Source of the DNA: Auanema rhodensis
Taxonomy: Eukaryota; Nematoda; Chromadorea; Rhabditida; Rhabditidae
Length of the DNA: 64,000 bases
Assembly (NCBI GenBank): GCA_964057225.1
Contig: OZ059894.1
Coordinates: forward strand, 22,412,476-22,476,475
Direction: 5' to 3'
In this document: positions 50,193 through 63,881 of the stretch, piece by piece
How the letters are laid out: each line of letters starts with the position of its first letter
Position numbering within the stretch: the stretch's first letter is position 1
Made by a program: the position numbers and the translations under genes
Notes under the pieces: generated by a model
The model's database searches: none
The model's input: the letters and a program-made list of their open reading frames with translations, nothing else
What the model was told of the DNA's origin: nothing

Positions 50193-53100
50193 CCGAGATA
50201 TCAACTGATATAAGTTCACACTTATATCCTCGATTTTCACCCTGAAGGAATAATTTTTTCGTTGAATAACATTGTCCATCGTCTTTGCCTTGAAAAAAGG
50301 AATCTAAAAACATCTACTTTTTGCTAAATTATTTTGAAATTTTTCGAAAAAATTTTTGTCAAAATGTTTTTGGAAGCAATGTTGAGTGTACATGGAAACT
50401 CAACATACACTAATGCATCATTTTTCAAACGATCATAACTAATTTTTGTATTAAGCGTTTCTCAATGTAGTATAGTGCATTCGATGCGGATTTTTAAGCT
50501 GCGTCGATCTGTGTTATCAGATTTGCGCTAGCTTAAAAATGCACCGAGATATCAACTGATATAAGTTCACACTTATATCCTCGATTTTCACCCTGAAGAA
50601 TTAATTTTTTCGTTGAATAACATTGTCCATCGTCTTTGCCTTGAAAAATGAAATCTAAAAACATCTACTTTTTGCTAAATTATTTTGAAATTTTTCGAAA
50701 AAATTTTTGTCAAAATGTTTTTGGAAGCATTGTTGAGTGTACATGGAAACTCAACATACACTAATGCATCATTTTTCAAACGATCATAACTAATTTTTGT
50801 ATCAAGCGTTTCTCAATGTAGTTTAGTGCATTCGATGCGGATTTTTAAGCTGCGTCGATCTGTGTTATCAGATTTGCGCTAGCTTAAAAATGCACCGAGA
50901 TATCAACTGATATAAGTTCACACTTATATCCTCGATTTTCACCCTGAAGAATTAATTTTTTCGTTGAATAACATTGTCCATCGTCTTTGCCTTGAATAAA
51001 GGAATCTAAAAACATCTACTTTTTGCTAAATTATTTTGAAATTTTTCGAAAAAATTTTTGTCAAAATGTTTTTGGAAGCAATGTTGAGTGTACATGGAAA
51101 CTCAACATACACTAATGCATCATTTTTCAAACGATCATAACTAATTTTTGTATTAAGCGTTTTTCAATGTAGTATAGTGCATTCGATGCGGATTTTTAAG
51201 CTGCGTCGATCTGTGTTATCAGATTTGCGCTAGCTTAAAAATGCACCGAGATATCAACTGATATAAGTTCACACTTATATCCTCGATTTTCACCATGAAG
51301 GAATAATTTTTTCGTTGAATAACATTGTCCATCGTCTTTGCCTTGAAAAAAGGAATCTAAAAACATCTACTTTTTGCTAAATTATTTTGAAATTTTTCGA
51401 AAAAATTTTTGTCAAAATGTTTTTGGAAGCAATGTTGAGTGTACATGGAAACTCAACATACACTAATGCATCATTTTTCAAACGATCATAACTAATTTTT
51501 GTATTAAGCGTTTCTCAATGTAGTATAGTGCATTCGATGCGGATTTTTAAGCTGCGTCGATCTGTGTTATCAGATTTGCGCTAGCTTAAAAATGCACCGA
51601 GATATCAACTGATATAAGTTCACACTTATATCCTCGATTTTCACCCTGAAGAATTAATTTTTTCGTTGAATAACATTGTCCATCGTCTTTGCCTTGAAAA
51701 ATGAAATCTAAAAACATCTACTTTTTGCTAAATTATTTTGAAATTTTTCGAAAAAATTTTTGTCAAAATGTTTTTGGAAGCATTGTTGAGTGTACATGGA
51801 AACTCAACATACACTAATGCATCATTTTTCAAACGATCATAACTAATTTTTGTATCAAGCGTTTCTCAATGTAGTTTAGTGCATTCGATGCGGATTTTTA
51901 AGCTGCGTCGATCTGTGTTATCAGATTTGCGCTAGCTTAAAAATGCACCGAGATATCAACTGATATAAGTTCACACTTATATCCTCGATTTTCACCCTGA
52001 AGAATTAATTTTTTCGTTGAATAACATTGTCCATCGTCTTTGCCTTGAATAAAGGAATCTAAAAACATCTACTTTTTGCTAAATTATTTTGAAATTTTTC
52101 GAAAAAATTTTTGTCAAAATGTTTTTGGAAGCAATGTTGAGTGTACATGGAAACTCAACATACACTAATGCATCATTTTTCAAACGATCATAACTAATTT
52201 TTGTATTAAGCGTTTCTCAATGTAGTATAGTGCATTCGATGCGGATTTTTAAGCTGCGTCGATCTGTGTTATCAGATTTGCGCTAGCTTAAAAATGCACC
52301 GAGATATCAACTGATATAAGTTCACACTTATATCCTCGATTTTCACCCTGAAGAATTAATTTTTTCGTTGAATAACATTGTCCATCGTCTTTGCCTTGAA
52401 AAATGAAATCTAAAAACATCTACTTTTTGCTAAATTATTTTGAAATTTTTCGAAAAAATTTTTGTCAAAATGTTTTTGGAAGCATTGTTGAGTGTACATG
52501 GAAACTCAACATACACTAATGCATCATTTTTCAAACGATCATAACTAATTTTTGTATCAAGCGTTTCTCAATGTAGTTTAGTGCATTCGATGCGGATTTT
52601 TAAGCTGCGTCGATCTGTGTTATCAGATTTGCGCTAGCTTAAAAATGCACCGAGATATCAACTGATATAAGTTCACACTTATATCCTCGATTTTCACCCT
52701 GAAGAATTAATTTTTTCGTTGAATAACATTGTCCATCGTCTTTGCCTTGAATAAAGGAATCTAAAAACATCTACTTTTTGCTAAATTATTTTGAAATTTT
52801 TCGAAAAAATTTTTGTCAAAATGTTTTTGGAAGCAATGTTGAGTGTACATGGAAACTCAACATACACTAATGCATCATTTTTCAAACGATCATAACTAAT
52901 TTTTGTGTTAAGCGTTTCTCAATGTAGTATAGTGCATTCGATGCGGATTTTTAAGCTGCGTCGATCTGTGTTATCAGATTTGCGCTAGCTTAAAAATGCA
53001 CCGAGATATCAACTGATATAAGTTCACACTTATATCCTCGATTTTCACCCTGAAGGAATAATTTTTTCGTTGAATAACATTGTCCATCGTCTTTGCCTTG

Positions 53101-56100
53101 AAAAAAGGAATCTAAAAACATCTACTTTTTGCTAAATTATTTTGAAATTTTTCGAAAAAATTTTTGTCAAAATGTTTTTGGAAGCAATGTTGAGTGTACA
53201 TGGAAACTCAACATACACTAATGCATCATTTTTCAAACGATCATAACTAATTTTTGTATTAAGCGTTTCTCAATGTAGTATAGTGCATTCGATGCGGATT
53301 TTTAAGCTGCGTCGATCTGTGTTATCAGATTTGCGCTAGCTTAAAAATGCACCGAGATATCAACTGATATAAGTTCACACTTATATCCTCGATTTTCACC
53401 CTGAAGAATTAATTTTTTCGTTGAATAACATTGTCCATCGTCTTTGCCTTGAAAAATGAAATCTAAAAACATCTACTTTTTGCTAAATTATTTTGAAATT
53501 TTTCGAAAAAATTTTTGTCAAAATGTTTTTGGAAGCATTGTTGAGTGTACATGGAAACTCAACATACACTAATGCATCATTTTTCAAACGATCATTACTA
53601 ATTTTTGTATTAAGCGTTTCTCAATGTAGTTTAGTGCATTCGATGCGGATTTTTAAGCTGCGTCGATCTGTGTTATCAGATTTGCGCTAGCTTAAAAATG
53701 CACCGAGATATCAACTGATATAAGTTCACACTTATATCCTCGATTTTCACCCTGAAGGAATAATTTTTTCGTTGAATAACATTGTCCATCGTCTTTGCCT
53801 TGAAAAAAGGAATCTAAAAACATCTACTTTTTGCTAAATTATTTTGAAATTTTTCGAAAAAATTTTTGTCAAAATGTTTTTGGAAGCAATGTTGAGTGTA
53901 CATGGAAACTCAACATACACTAATGCATCATTTTTCAAACGATCATAACTAATTTTTGTATTAAGCGTTTCTCAATGTAGTATAGTGCATTCGATGCGGA
54001 TTTTTAAGCTGCGTCGATCTGTGTTATCAGATTTGCGCTAGCTTAAAAATGCACCGAGATATCAACTGATATAAGTTCACACTTATATCCTCGATTTTCA
54101 CCCTGAAGAATTAATTTTTTCGTTGAATAACATTGTCCATCGTCTTTGCCTTGAAAAATGAAATCTAAAAACATCTACTTTTTGCTAAATTATTTTGAAA
54201 TTTTTCGAAAAAATTTTTGTCAAAATGTTTTTGGAAGCATTGTTGAGTGTACATGGAAACTCAACATACACTAATGCATCATTTTTCAAACGATCATTAC
54301 TAATTTTTGTATTAAGCGTTTCTCAATGTAGTTTAGTGCATTCGATGCGGATTTTTAAGCTGCGTCGATCTGTGTTATCAGATTTGCGCTAGCTTAAAAA
54401 TGCACCGAGATATCAACTGATATAAGTTCACACTTATATCCTCGATTTTCACCCTGAAGGAATAATTTTTTCGTTGAATAACATTGTCCATCGTCTTTGC
54501 CTTGAAAAAAGGAATCTAAAAACATCTACTTTTTGCTAAATTATTTTGAAATTTTTCGAAAAAATTTTTGTCAAAATGTTTTTGGAAGCAATGTTGAGTG
54601 TACATGGAAACTCAACATACACTAATGCATCATTTTTCAAACGATCATAACTAATTTTTGTATTAAGCGTTTCTCAATGTAGTATAGTGCATTCGATGCG
54701 GATTTTTAAGCTGCGTCGATCTGTGTTATCAGATTTGCGCTAGCTTAAAAATGCACCGAGATATCAACTGATATAAGTTCACACTTATATCCTCGATTTT
54801 CACCCTGAAGAATTAATTTTTTCGTTGAATAACATTGTCCATCGTCTTTGCCTTGAAAAATGAAATCTAAAAACATCTACTTTTTGCTAAATTATTTTGA
54901 AATTTTTCGAAAAAATTTTTGTCAAAATGTTTTTGGAAGCATTGTTGAGTGTACATGGAAACTCAACATACACTAATGCATCATTTTTCAAACGATCATA
55001 ACTAATTTTTGTATCAAGCGTTTCTCAATGTAGTTTAGTGCATTCGATGCGGATTTTTAAGCTGCGTCGATCTGTGTTATCAGATTTGCGCTAGCTTAAA
55101 AATGCACCGAGATATCAACTGATATAAGTTCACACTTATATCCTCGATTTTCACCCTGAAGAATTAATTTTTTCGTTGAATAACATTGTCCATCGTCTTT
55201 GCCTTGAAAAAAGGAATCTAAAAACATCTACTTTTTGCTAAATTATTTTGAAATTTTTCGAAAAAATTTTTGTCAAAATGTTTTTGGAAGCAATGTTGAG
55301 TGTACATGGAAACTCAACATACACTAATGCATCATTTTTCAAACGATCATAACTAATTTTTGTATTAAGCGTTTTTCAATGTAGTATAGTGCATTCGATG
55401 CGGATTTTTAAGCTGCGTCGATCTGTGTTATCAGATTTGCGCTAGCTTAAAAATGCACCGAGATATCAACTGATATAAGTTCACACTTATATCCTCGATT
55501 TTCACCCTGAAGAATTAATTTTTTCGTTGAATAACATTGTCCATCGTCTTTGCCTTGAAAAATGAAATCTAAAAACATCTACTTTTTGCTAAATTATTTT
55601 GAAATTTTTCGAAAAAATTTTTGTCAAAATGTTTTTGGAAGCATTGTTGAGTGTACATGGAAACTCAACATACACTAATGCATCATTTTTCAAACGATCA
55701 TAACTAATTTTTGTATCAAGCGTTTCTCAATGTAGTTTAGTGCATTCGATGCGGATTTTTAAGCTGCGTCGATCTGTGTTATCAGATTTGCGCTAGCTTA
55801 AAAATGCACCGAGATATCAACTGATATAAGTTCACACTTATATCCTCGATTTTCACCCTGAAGGAATAATTTTTTCGTTGAATAACATTGTCCATCGTCT
55901 TTGCCTTGAAAAAAGGAATCTAAAAACATCTACTTTTTGCTAAATTATTTTGAAATTTTTCGAAAAAATTTTTGTCAAAATGTTTTTGGAAGCAATGTTG
56001 AGTGTACATGGAAACTCAACATACACTAATGCATCATTTTTCAAACGATCATAACTAATTTTTGTATTAAGCGTTTCTCAATGTAGTATAGTGCATTCGA

Positions 56101-56861
56101 TGCGGATTTTTAAGCTGCGTCGATCTGTGTTATCAGATTTGCGCTAGCTTAAAAATGCACCGAGATATCAACTGATATAAGTTCACACTTATATCCTCGA
56201 TTTTCACCCTGAAGAATTAATTTTTTCGTTGAATAACATTGTCCATCGTCTTTGCCTTGAAAAATGAAATCTAAAAACATCTACTTTTTGCTAAATTATT
56301 TTGAAATTTTTCGAAAAAATTTTTGTCAAAATGTTTTTGGAAGCATTGTTGAGTGTACATGGAAACTCAACATACACTAATGCATCATTTTTCAAACGAT
56401 CATAACTAATTTTTGTATCAAGCGTTTCTCAATGTAGTTTAGTGCATTCGATGCGGATTTTTAAGCTGCGTCGATCTGTGTTATCAGATTTGCGCTAGCT
56501 TAAAAATGCACCGAGATATCAACTGATATAAGTTCACACTTATATCCTCGATTTTCACCCTGAAGGAATAATTTTTTCGTTGAATAACATTGTCCATCGT
56601 CTTTGCCTTGAAAAAAGGAATCTAAAAACATCTACTTTTTGCTAAATTATTTTGAAATTTTTCGAAAAAATTTTTGTCAAAATGTTTTTGGAAGCAATGT
56701 TGAGTGTACATGGAAACTCAACATACACTAATGCATCATTTTTCAAACGATCATAACTAATTTTTGTATTAAGCGTTTCTCAATGTAGTATAGTGCATTC
56801 GATGCGGATTTTTAAGCTGCGTCGATCTGTGTTATCAGATTTGCGCTAGCTTAAAAATGCA

Positions 56862-59800
56862 CCGAGATATCAACTGATATAAGTTCACACTTATATCCTC
56901 GATTTTCACCCTGAAGAATTAATTTTTTCGTTGAATAACATTGTCCATCGTCTTTGCCTTGAAAAATGAAATCTAAAAACATCTACTTTTTGCTAAATTA
57001 TTTTGAAATTTTTCGAAAAAATTTTTGTCAAAATGTTTTTGGAAGCAATGTTGAGTGTACATGGAAACTCAACATACACTAATGCATCATTTTTCAAACG
57101 ATCATAACTAATTTTTGTATCAAGCGTTTCTCAATGTAGTTTAGTGCATTCGATGCGGATTTTTAAGCTGCGTCGATCTGTGTTATCAGATTTGCGCTAG
57201 CTTAAAAATGCACCGAGATATCAACTGATATAAGTTCACACTTATATCCTCGATTTTCACCCTGAAGAATTAATTTTTTCGTTGAATAACATTGTCCATC
57301 GTCTTTGCCTTGAAAAAAGGAATCTAAAAACATCTACTTTTTGCTAAATTATTTTGAAATTTTTCGAAAAAATTTTTGTCAAAATGTTTTTGGAAGCAAT
57401 GTTGAGTGTACATGGAAACTCAACATACACTAATGCATCATTTTTCAAACGATCATAACTAATTTTTGTATTAAGCGTTTCTCAATGTAGTATAGTGCAT
57501 TCGATGCGGATTTTTAAGCTGCGTCGATCTGTGTTATCAGATTTGCGCTAGCTTAAAAATGCACCGAGATATCAACTGATATAAGTTCACACTTATATCC
57601 TCGATTTTCACCCTGAAGAATTAATTTTTTCGTTGAATAACATTGTCCATCGTCTTTGCCTTGAAAAATGAAATCTAAAAACATCTACTTTTTGCTAAAT
57701 TATTTTGAAATTTTTCGAAAAAATTTTTGTCAAAATGTTTTTGGAAGCATTGTTGAGTGTACATGGAAACTCAACATACACTAATGCATCATTTTTCAAA
57801 CGATCATTACTAATTTTTGTATCAAGCGTTTCTCAATGTAGTTTAGTGCATTCGATGCGGATTTTTAAGCTGCGTCGATCTGTGTTATCAGATTTGCGCT
57901 AGCTTAAAAATGCACCGAGATATCAACTGATATAAGTTCACACTTATATCCTCGATTTTCACCCTGAAGGAATAATTTTTTCGTTGAATAACATTGTCCA
58001 TCGTCTTTGCCTTGAAAAAAGGAATCTAAAAACATCTACTTTTTGCTAAATTATTTTGAAATTTTTCGAAAAAATTTTTGTCAAAATGTTTTTGGAAGCA
58101 TTGTTGAGTGTACATGGAAACTCAACATACACTAATGCATCATTTTTCAAACGATCATTACTAATTTTTGTATTAAGCGTTTCTCAATGTAGTTTAGTGC
58201 ATTCGATGCGGATTTTTAAGCTGCGTCGATCTGTGTTATCAGATTTGCGCTAGCTTAAAAATGCACCGAGATATCAACTGATATAAGTTCACACTTATAT
58301 CCTCGATTTTCACCCTGAAGGAATAATTTTTTCGTTGAATAACATTGTCCATCGTCTTTGCCTTGAAAAAAGGAATCTAAAAACATCTACTTTTTGCTAA
58401 ATTATTTTGAAATTTTTCGAAAAAATTTTTGTCAAAATGTTTTTGGAAGCAATGTTGAGTGTACATGGAAACTCAACATACACTAATGCATCATTTTTCA
58501 AACGATCATAACTAATTTTTGTATTAAGCGTTTCTCAATGTAGTATAGTGCATTCGATGCGGATTTTTAAGCTGCGTCGATCTGTGTTATCAGATTTGCG
58601 CTAGCTTAAAAATGCACCGAGATATCAACTGATATAAGTTCACACTTATATCCTCGATTTTCACCCTGAAGAATTAATTTTTTCGTTGAATAACATTGTC
58701 CATCGTCTTTGCCTTGAAAAATGAAATCTAAAAACATCTACTTTTTGCTAAATTATTTTGAAATTTTTCGAAAAAATTTTTGTCAAAATGTTTTTGGAAG
58801 CAATGTTGAGTGTACATGGAAACTCAACATACACTAATGCATCATTTTTCAAACGATCATAACTAATTTTTGTATCAAGCGTTTCTCAATGTAGTTTAGT
58901 GCATTCGATGCGGATTTTTAAGCTGCGTCGATCTGTGTTATCAGATTTGCGCTAGCTTAAAAATGCACCGAGATATCAACTGATATAAGTTCACACTTAT
59001 ATCCTCGATTTTCACCCTGAAGAATTAATTTTTTCGTTGAATAACATTGTCCATCGTCTTTGCCTTGAAAAAAGGAATCTAAAAACATCTACTTTTTGCT
59101 AAATTATTTTGAAATTTTTCGAAAAAATTTTTGTCAAAATGTTTTTGGAAGCAATGTTGAGTGTACATGGAAACTCAACATACACTAATGCATCATTTTT
59201 CAAACGATCATAACTAATTTTTGTATTAAGCGTTTCTCAATGTAGTATAGTGCATTCGATGCGGATTTTTAAGCTGCGTCGATCTGTGTTATCAGATTTG
59301 CGCTAGCTTAAAAATGCACCGAGATATCAACTGATATAAGTTCACACTTATATCCTCGATTTTCACCCTGAAGAATTAATTTTTTCGTTGAATAACATTG
59401 TCCATCGTCTTTGCCTTGAAAAATGAAATCTAAAAACATCTACTTTTTGCTAAATTATTTTGAAATTTTTCGAAAAAATTTTTGTCAAAATGTTTTTGGA
59501 AGCATTGTTGAGTGTACATGGAAACTCAACATACACTAATGCATCATTTTTCAAACGATCATTACTAATTTTTGTATCAAGCGTTTCTCAATGTAGTTTA
59601 GTGCATTCGATGCGGATTTTTAAGCTGCGTCGATCTGTGTTATCAGATTTGCGCTAGCTTAAAAATGCACCGAGATATCAACTGATATAAGTTCACACTT
59701 ATATCCTCGATTTTCACCCTGAAGGAATAATTTTTTCGTTGAATAACATTGTCCATCGTCTTTGCCTTGAAAAAAGGAATCTAAAAACATCTACTTTTTG

Positions 59801-60371
59801 CTAAATTATTTTGAAATTTTTCGAAAAAATTTTTGTCAAAATGTTTTTGGAAGCATTGTTGAGTGTACATGGAAACTCAACATACACTAATGCATCATTT
59901 TTCAAACGATCATTACTAATTTTTGTATTAAGCGTTTCTCAATGTAGTTTAGTGCATTCGATGCGGATTTTTAAGCTGCGTCGATCTGTGTTATCAGATT
60001 TGCGCTAGCTTAAAAATGCACCGAGATATCAACTGATATAAGTTCACACTTATATCCTCGATTTTCACCCTGAAGGAATAATTTTTTCGTTGAATAACAT
60101 TGTCCATCGTCTTTGCCTTGAAAAAAGGAATCTAAAAACATCTACTTTTTGCTAAATTATTTTGAAATTTTTCGAAAAAATTTTTGTCAAAATGTTTTTG
60201 GAAGCAATGTTGAGTGTACATGGAAACTCAACATACACTAATGCATCATTTTTCAAACGATCATAACTAATTTTTGTATTAAGCGTTTCTCAATGTAGTA
60301 TAGTGCATTCGATGCGGATTTTTAAGCTGCGTCGATCTGTGTTATCAGATTTGCGCTAGCTTAAAAATGCA
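56862..60371 (+). repeat. Five-monomer tandem duplication, 1755-bp offset
   Basis: M163-M167 (56862-58616) and M168-M172 (58617-60371) have the same order: an M-form copy with unusual A187, an N/K copy, an A245T copy with C260, an A245T copy with T260/T280, and a G/K copy. No difference between the two sets was noticed by eye at the diagnostic sites. It inserts an odd number of monomers into the dimer pattern. Confidence 0.88.
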
Positions 60372-61073
60372 CCGAGATATCAACTGATATAAGTTCACAC
60401 TTATATCCTCGATTTTCACCCTGAAGAATTAATTTTTTCGTTGAATAACATTGTCCATCGTCTTTGCCTTGAAAAATGAAATCTAAAAACATCTACTTTT
60501 TGCTAAATTATTTTGAAATTTTTCGAAAAAATTTTTGTCAAAATGTTTTTGGAAGCATTGTTGAGTGTACATGGAAACTCAACATACACTAATGCATCAT
60601 TTTTCAAACGATCATAACTAATTTTTGTATCAAGCGTTTCTCAATGTAGTTTAGTGCATTCGATGCGGATTTTTAAGCTGCGTCGATCTGTGTTATCAGA
60701 TTTGCGCTAGCTTAAAAATGCACCGAGATATCAACTGATATAAGTTCACACTTATATCCTCGATTTTCACCCTGAAGAATTAATTTTTTCGTTGAATAAC
60801 ATTGTCCATCGTCTTTGCCTTGAAAAAAGGAATCTAAAAACATCTACTTTTTGCTAAATTATTTTGAAATTTTTCGAAAAAATTTTTGTCAAAATGTTTT
60901 TGGAAGCAATGTTGAGTGTACATGGAAACTCAACATACACTAATGCATCATTTTTCAAACGATCATAACTAATTTTTGTATTAAGCGTTTCTCAATGTAG
61001 TATAGTGCATTCGATGCGGATTTTTAAGCTGCGTCGATCTGTGTTATCAGATTTGCGCTAGCTTAAAAATGCA

Positions 61074-61775
61074 CCGAGATATCAACTGATATAAGTTCAC
61101 ACTTATATCCTCGATTTTCACCCTGAAGAATTAATTTTTTCGTTGAATAACATTGTCCATCGTCTTTGCCTTGAAAAATGAAATCTAAAAACATCTACTT
61201 TTTGCTAAATTATTTTGAAATTTTTCGAAAAAATTTTTGTCAAAATGTTTTTGGAAGCATTGTTGAGTGTACATGGAAACTCAACATACACTAATGCATC
61301 ATTTTTCAAACGATCATAACTAATTTTTGTATCAAGCGTTTCTCAATGTAGTTTAGTGCATTCGATGCGGATTTTTAAGCTGCGTCGATCTGTGTTATCA
61401 GATTTGCGCTAACTTAAAAATGCACCGAGATATCAACTGATATAAGTTCACACTTATATCCTCGATTTTCACCCTGAAGAATTAATTTTTTCGTTGAATA
61501 ACATTGTCCATCGTCTTTGCCTTGAAAAATGAAATCTAAAAACATCTACTTTTTGCTAAATTATTTTGAAATTTTTCGAAAAAATTTTTGTCAAAATGTT
61601 TTTGGAAGCATTGTTGAGTGTACATGGAAACTCAACATACACTAATGCATCATTTTTCAAACGATCATAACTAATTTTTGTATCAAGCGTTTCTCAATGT
61701 AGTTTAGTGCATTCGATGCGGATTTTTAAGCTGCGTCGATCTGTGTTATCAGATTTGCGCTAACTTAAAAATGCA
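61074..61775 (+). repeat. M175-M176, adjacent single-monomer duplicates
   Basis: Both copies are M-form, T187, C260 monomers with the otherwise unseen GCTAACTTA in place of GCTAGCTTA near position 339. Adjacent copies with a private change, in a block where types normally alternate, point to a one-monomer tandem duplication that happened after the substitution. Confidence 0.88.
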
Positions 61776-63881
61776 CCGAGATATCAACTGATATAAGTTC
61801 ACACTTATATCCTCGATTTTCACCCTGAAGGAATAATTTTTTCGTTGAATAACATTGTCCATCGTCTTTGCCTTGAAAAAAGGAATCTAAAAACATCTAC
61901 TTTTTGCTAAATTATTTTGAAATTTTTCGAAAAAATTTTTGTCAAAATGTTTTTGGAAGCAATGTTGAGTGTACATGGAAACTCAACATACACTAATGCA
62001 TCATTTTTCAAACGATCATAACTAATTTTTGTATTAAGCGTTTCTCAATGTAGTATAGTGCATTCGATGCGGATTTTTAAGCTGCGTCGATCTGTGTTAT
62101 CAGATTTGCGCTAGCTTAAAAATGCACCGAGATATCAACTGATATAAGTTCACACTTATATCCTCGATTTTCACCCTGAAGAATTAATTTTTTCGTTGAA
62201 TAACATTGTCCATCGTCTTTGCCTTGAAAAATGAAATCTAAAAACATCTACTTTTTGCTAAATTATTTTGAAATTTTTCGAAAAAATTTTTGTCAAAATG
62301 TTTTTGGAAGCATTGTTGAGTGTACATGGAAACTCAACATACACTAATGCATCATTTTTCAAACGATCATAACTAATTTTTGTATCAAGCGTTTCTCAAT
62401 GTAGTATAGTGCATTCGATGCGGATTTTTAAGCTGCGTCGATCTGTGTTATCAGATTTGCGCTAGCTTAAAAATGCACCGAGATATCAACTGATATAAGT
62501 TCACACTTATATCCTCGATTTTCACCCTGAAGGAATAATTTTTTCGTTGAATAACATTGTCCATCGTCTTTGCCTTGAAAAAAGGAATCTAAAAACATCT
62601 ACTTTTTGCTAAATTATTTTGAAATTTTTCGAAAAAATTTTTGTCAAAATGTTTTTGGAAGCATTGTTGAGTGTACATGGAAACTCAACATACACTAATG
62701 CATCATTTTTCAAACGATCATAACTAATTTTTGTATTAAGCGTTTCTCAATGTAGTATAGTGCATTCGATGCGGATTTTTCAGCTGCGTCGATCTCTGTT
62801 ATCAGATTTGCGCTAGCTTAAAAATGCACCGAGATATCAACTGATATAAGTTCACACTTATATCCTCGATTTTCACCCTGAAGAATTAATTTTTTCGTTG
62901 AATAACATTGTCCATCGTCTTTGCCTTGAATAAAGGAATCTAAAAACATCTACTTTTTGCTAAATTATTTTGAAATTTTTCGAAAAAATTTTTGTCAAAA
63001 TGTTTTTGGAAGCATTGTTGAGTGTACATGGAAACTCAACATACACTAATGCATCATTTTTCAAACGATCATAACTAATTTTTGTATCAAGCGTTTCTCA
63101 ATGTAGTATAGTGCATTCGATGCGGATTTTTAAGCTGCGTCGATCTGTGTTATCAGATTTGCGCTAGCTTAAAAATGCACCGAGATATCAACTGATATAA
63201 GTTCACACTTATATCCTCGATTTTCACCCTGAAGGAATAATTTTTTCGTTGAATAACATTGTCCATCGTCTTTGCCTTGAAAAAAGGAATCTAAAAACAT
63301 CTACTTTTTGCTAAATTATTTTGAAATTTTTCGAAAAAATTTTTGTCAAAATGTTTTTGGAAGCATTGTTGAGTGTACATGGAAACTCAACATACACTAA
63401 TGCATCATTTTTCAAACGATCATAACTAATTTTTGTATTAAGCGTTTCTCAATGTAGTATAGTGCATTCGATGCGGATTTTTCAGCTGCGTCGATCTCTG
63501 TTATCAGATTTGCGCTAGCTTAAAAATGCACCGAGATATCAACTGATATAAGTTCACACTTATATCCTCGATTTTCACCCTGAAGGAATAATTTTTTCGT
63601 TGAATAACATTGTCCATCGTCTTTGCCTTGAAAAAAGGAATCTAAAAACATCTACTTTTTGCTAAATTATTTTGAAATTTTTCGAAAAAATTTTTGTCAA
63701 AATGTTTTTGGAAGCAATGTTGAGTGTACATGGAAACTCAACATACACTAATGCATCATTTTTCAAACGATCATAACTAATTTTTGTATTAAGCGTTTCT
63801 CAATGTAGTATAGTGCATTCGATGCGGATTTTTAAGCTGCGTCGATCTCTGTTATCAGATTTGCGCTAGCTTAAAAATGCA

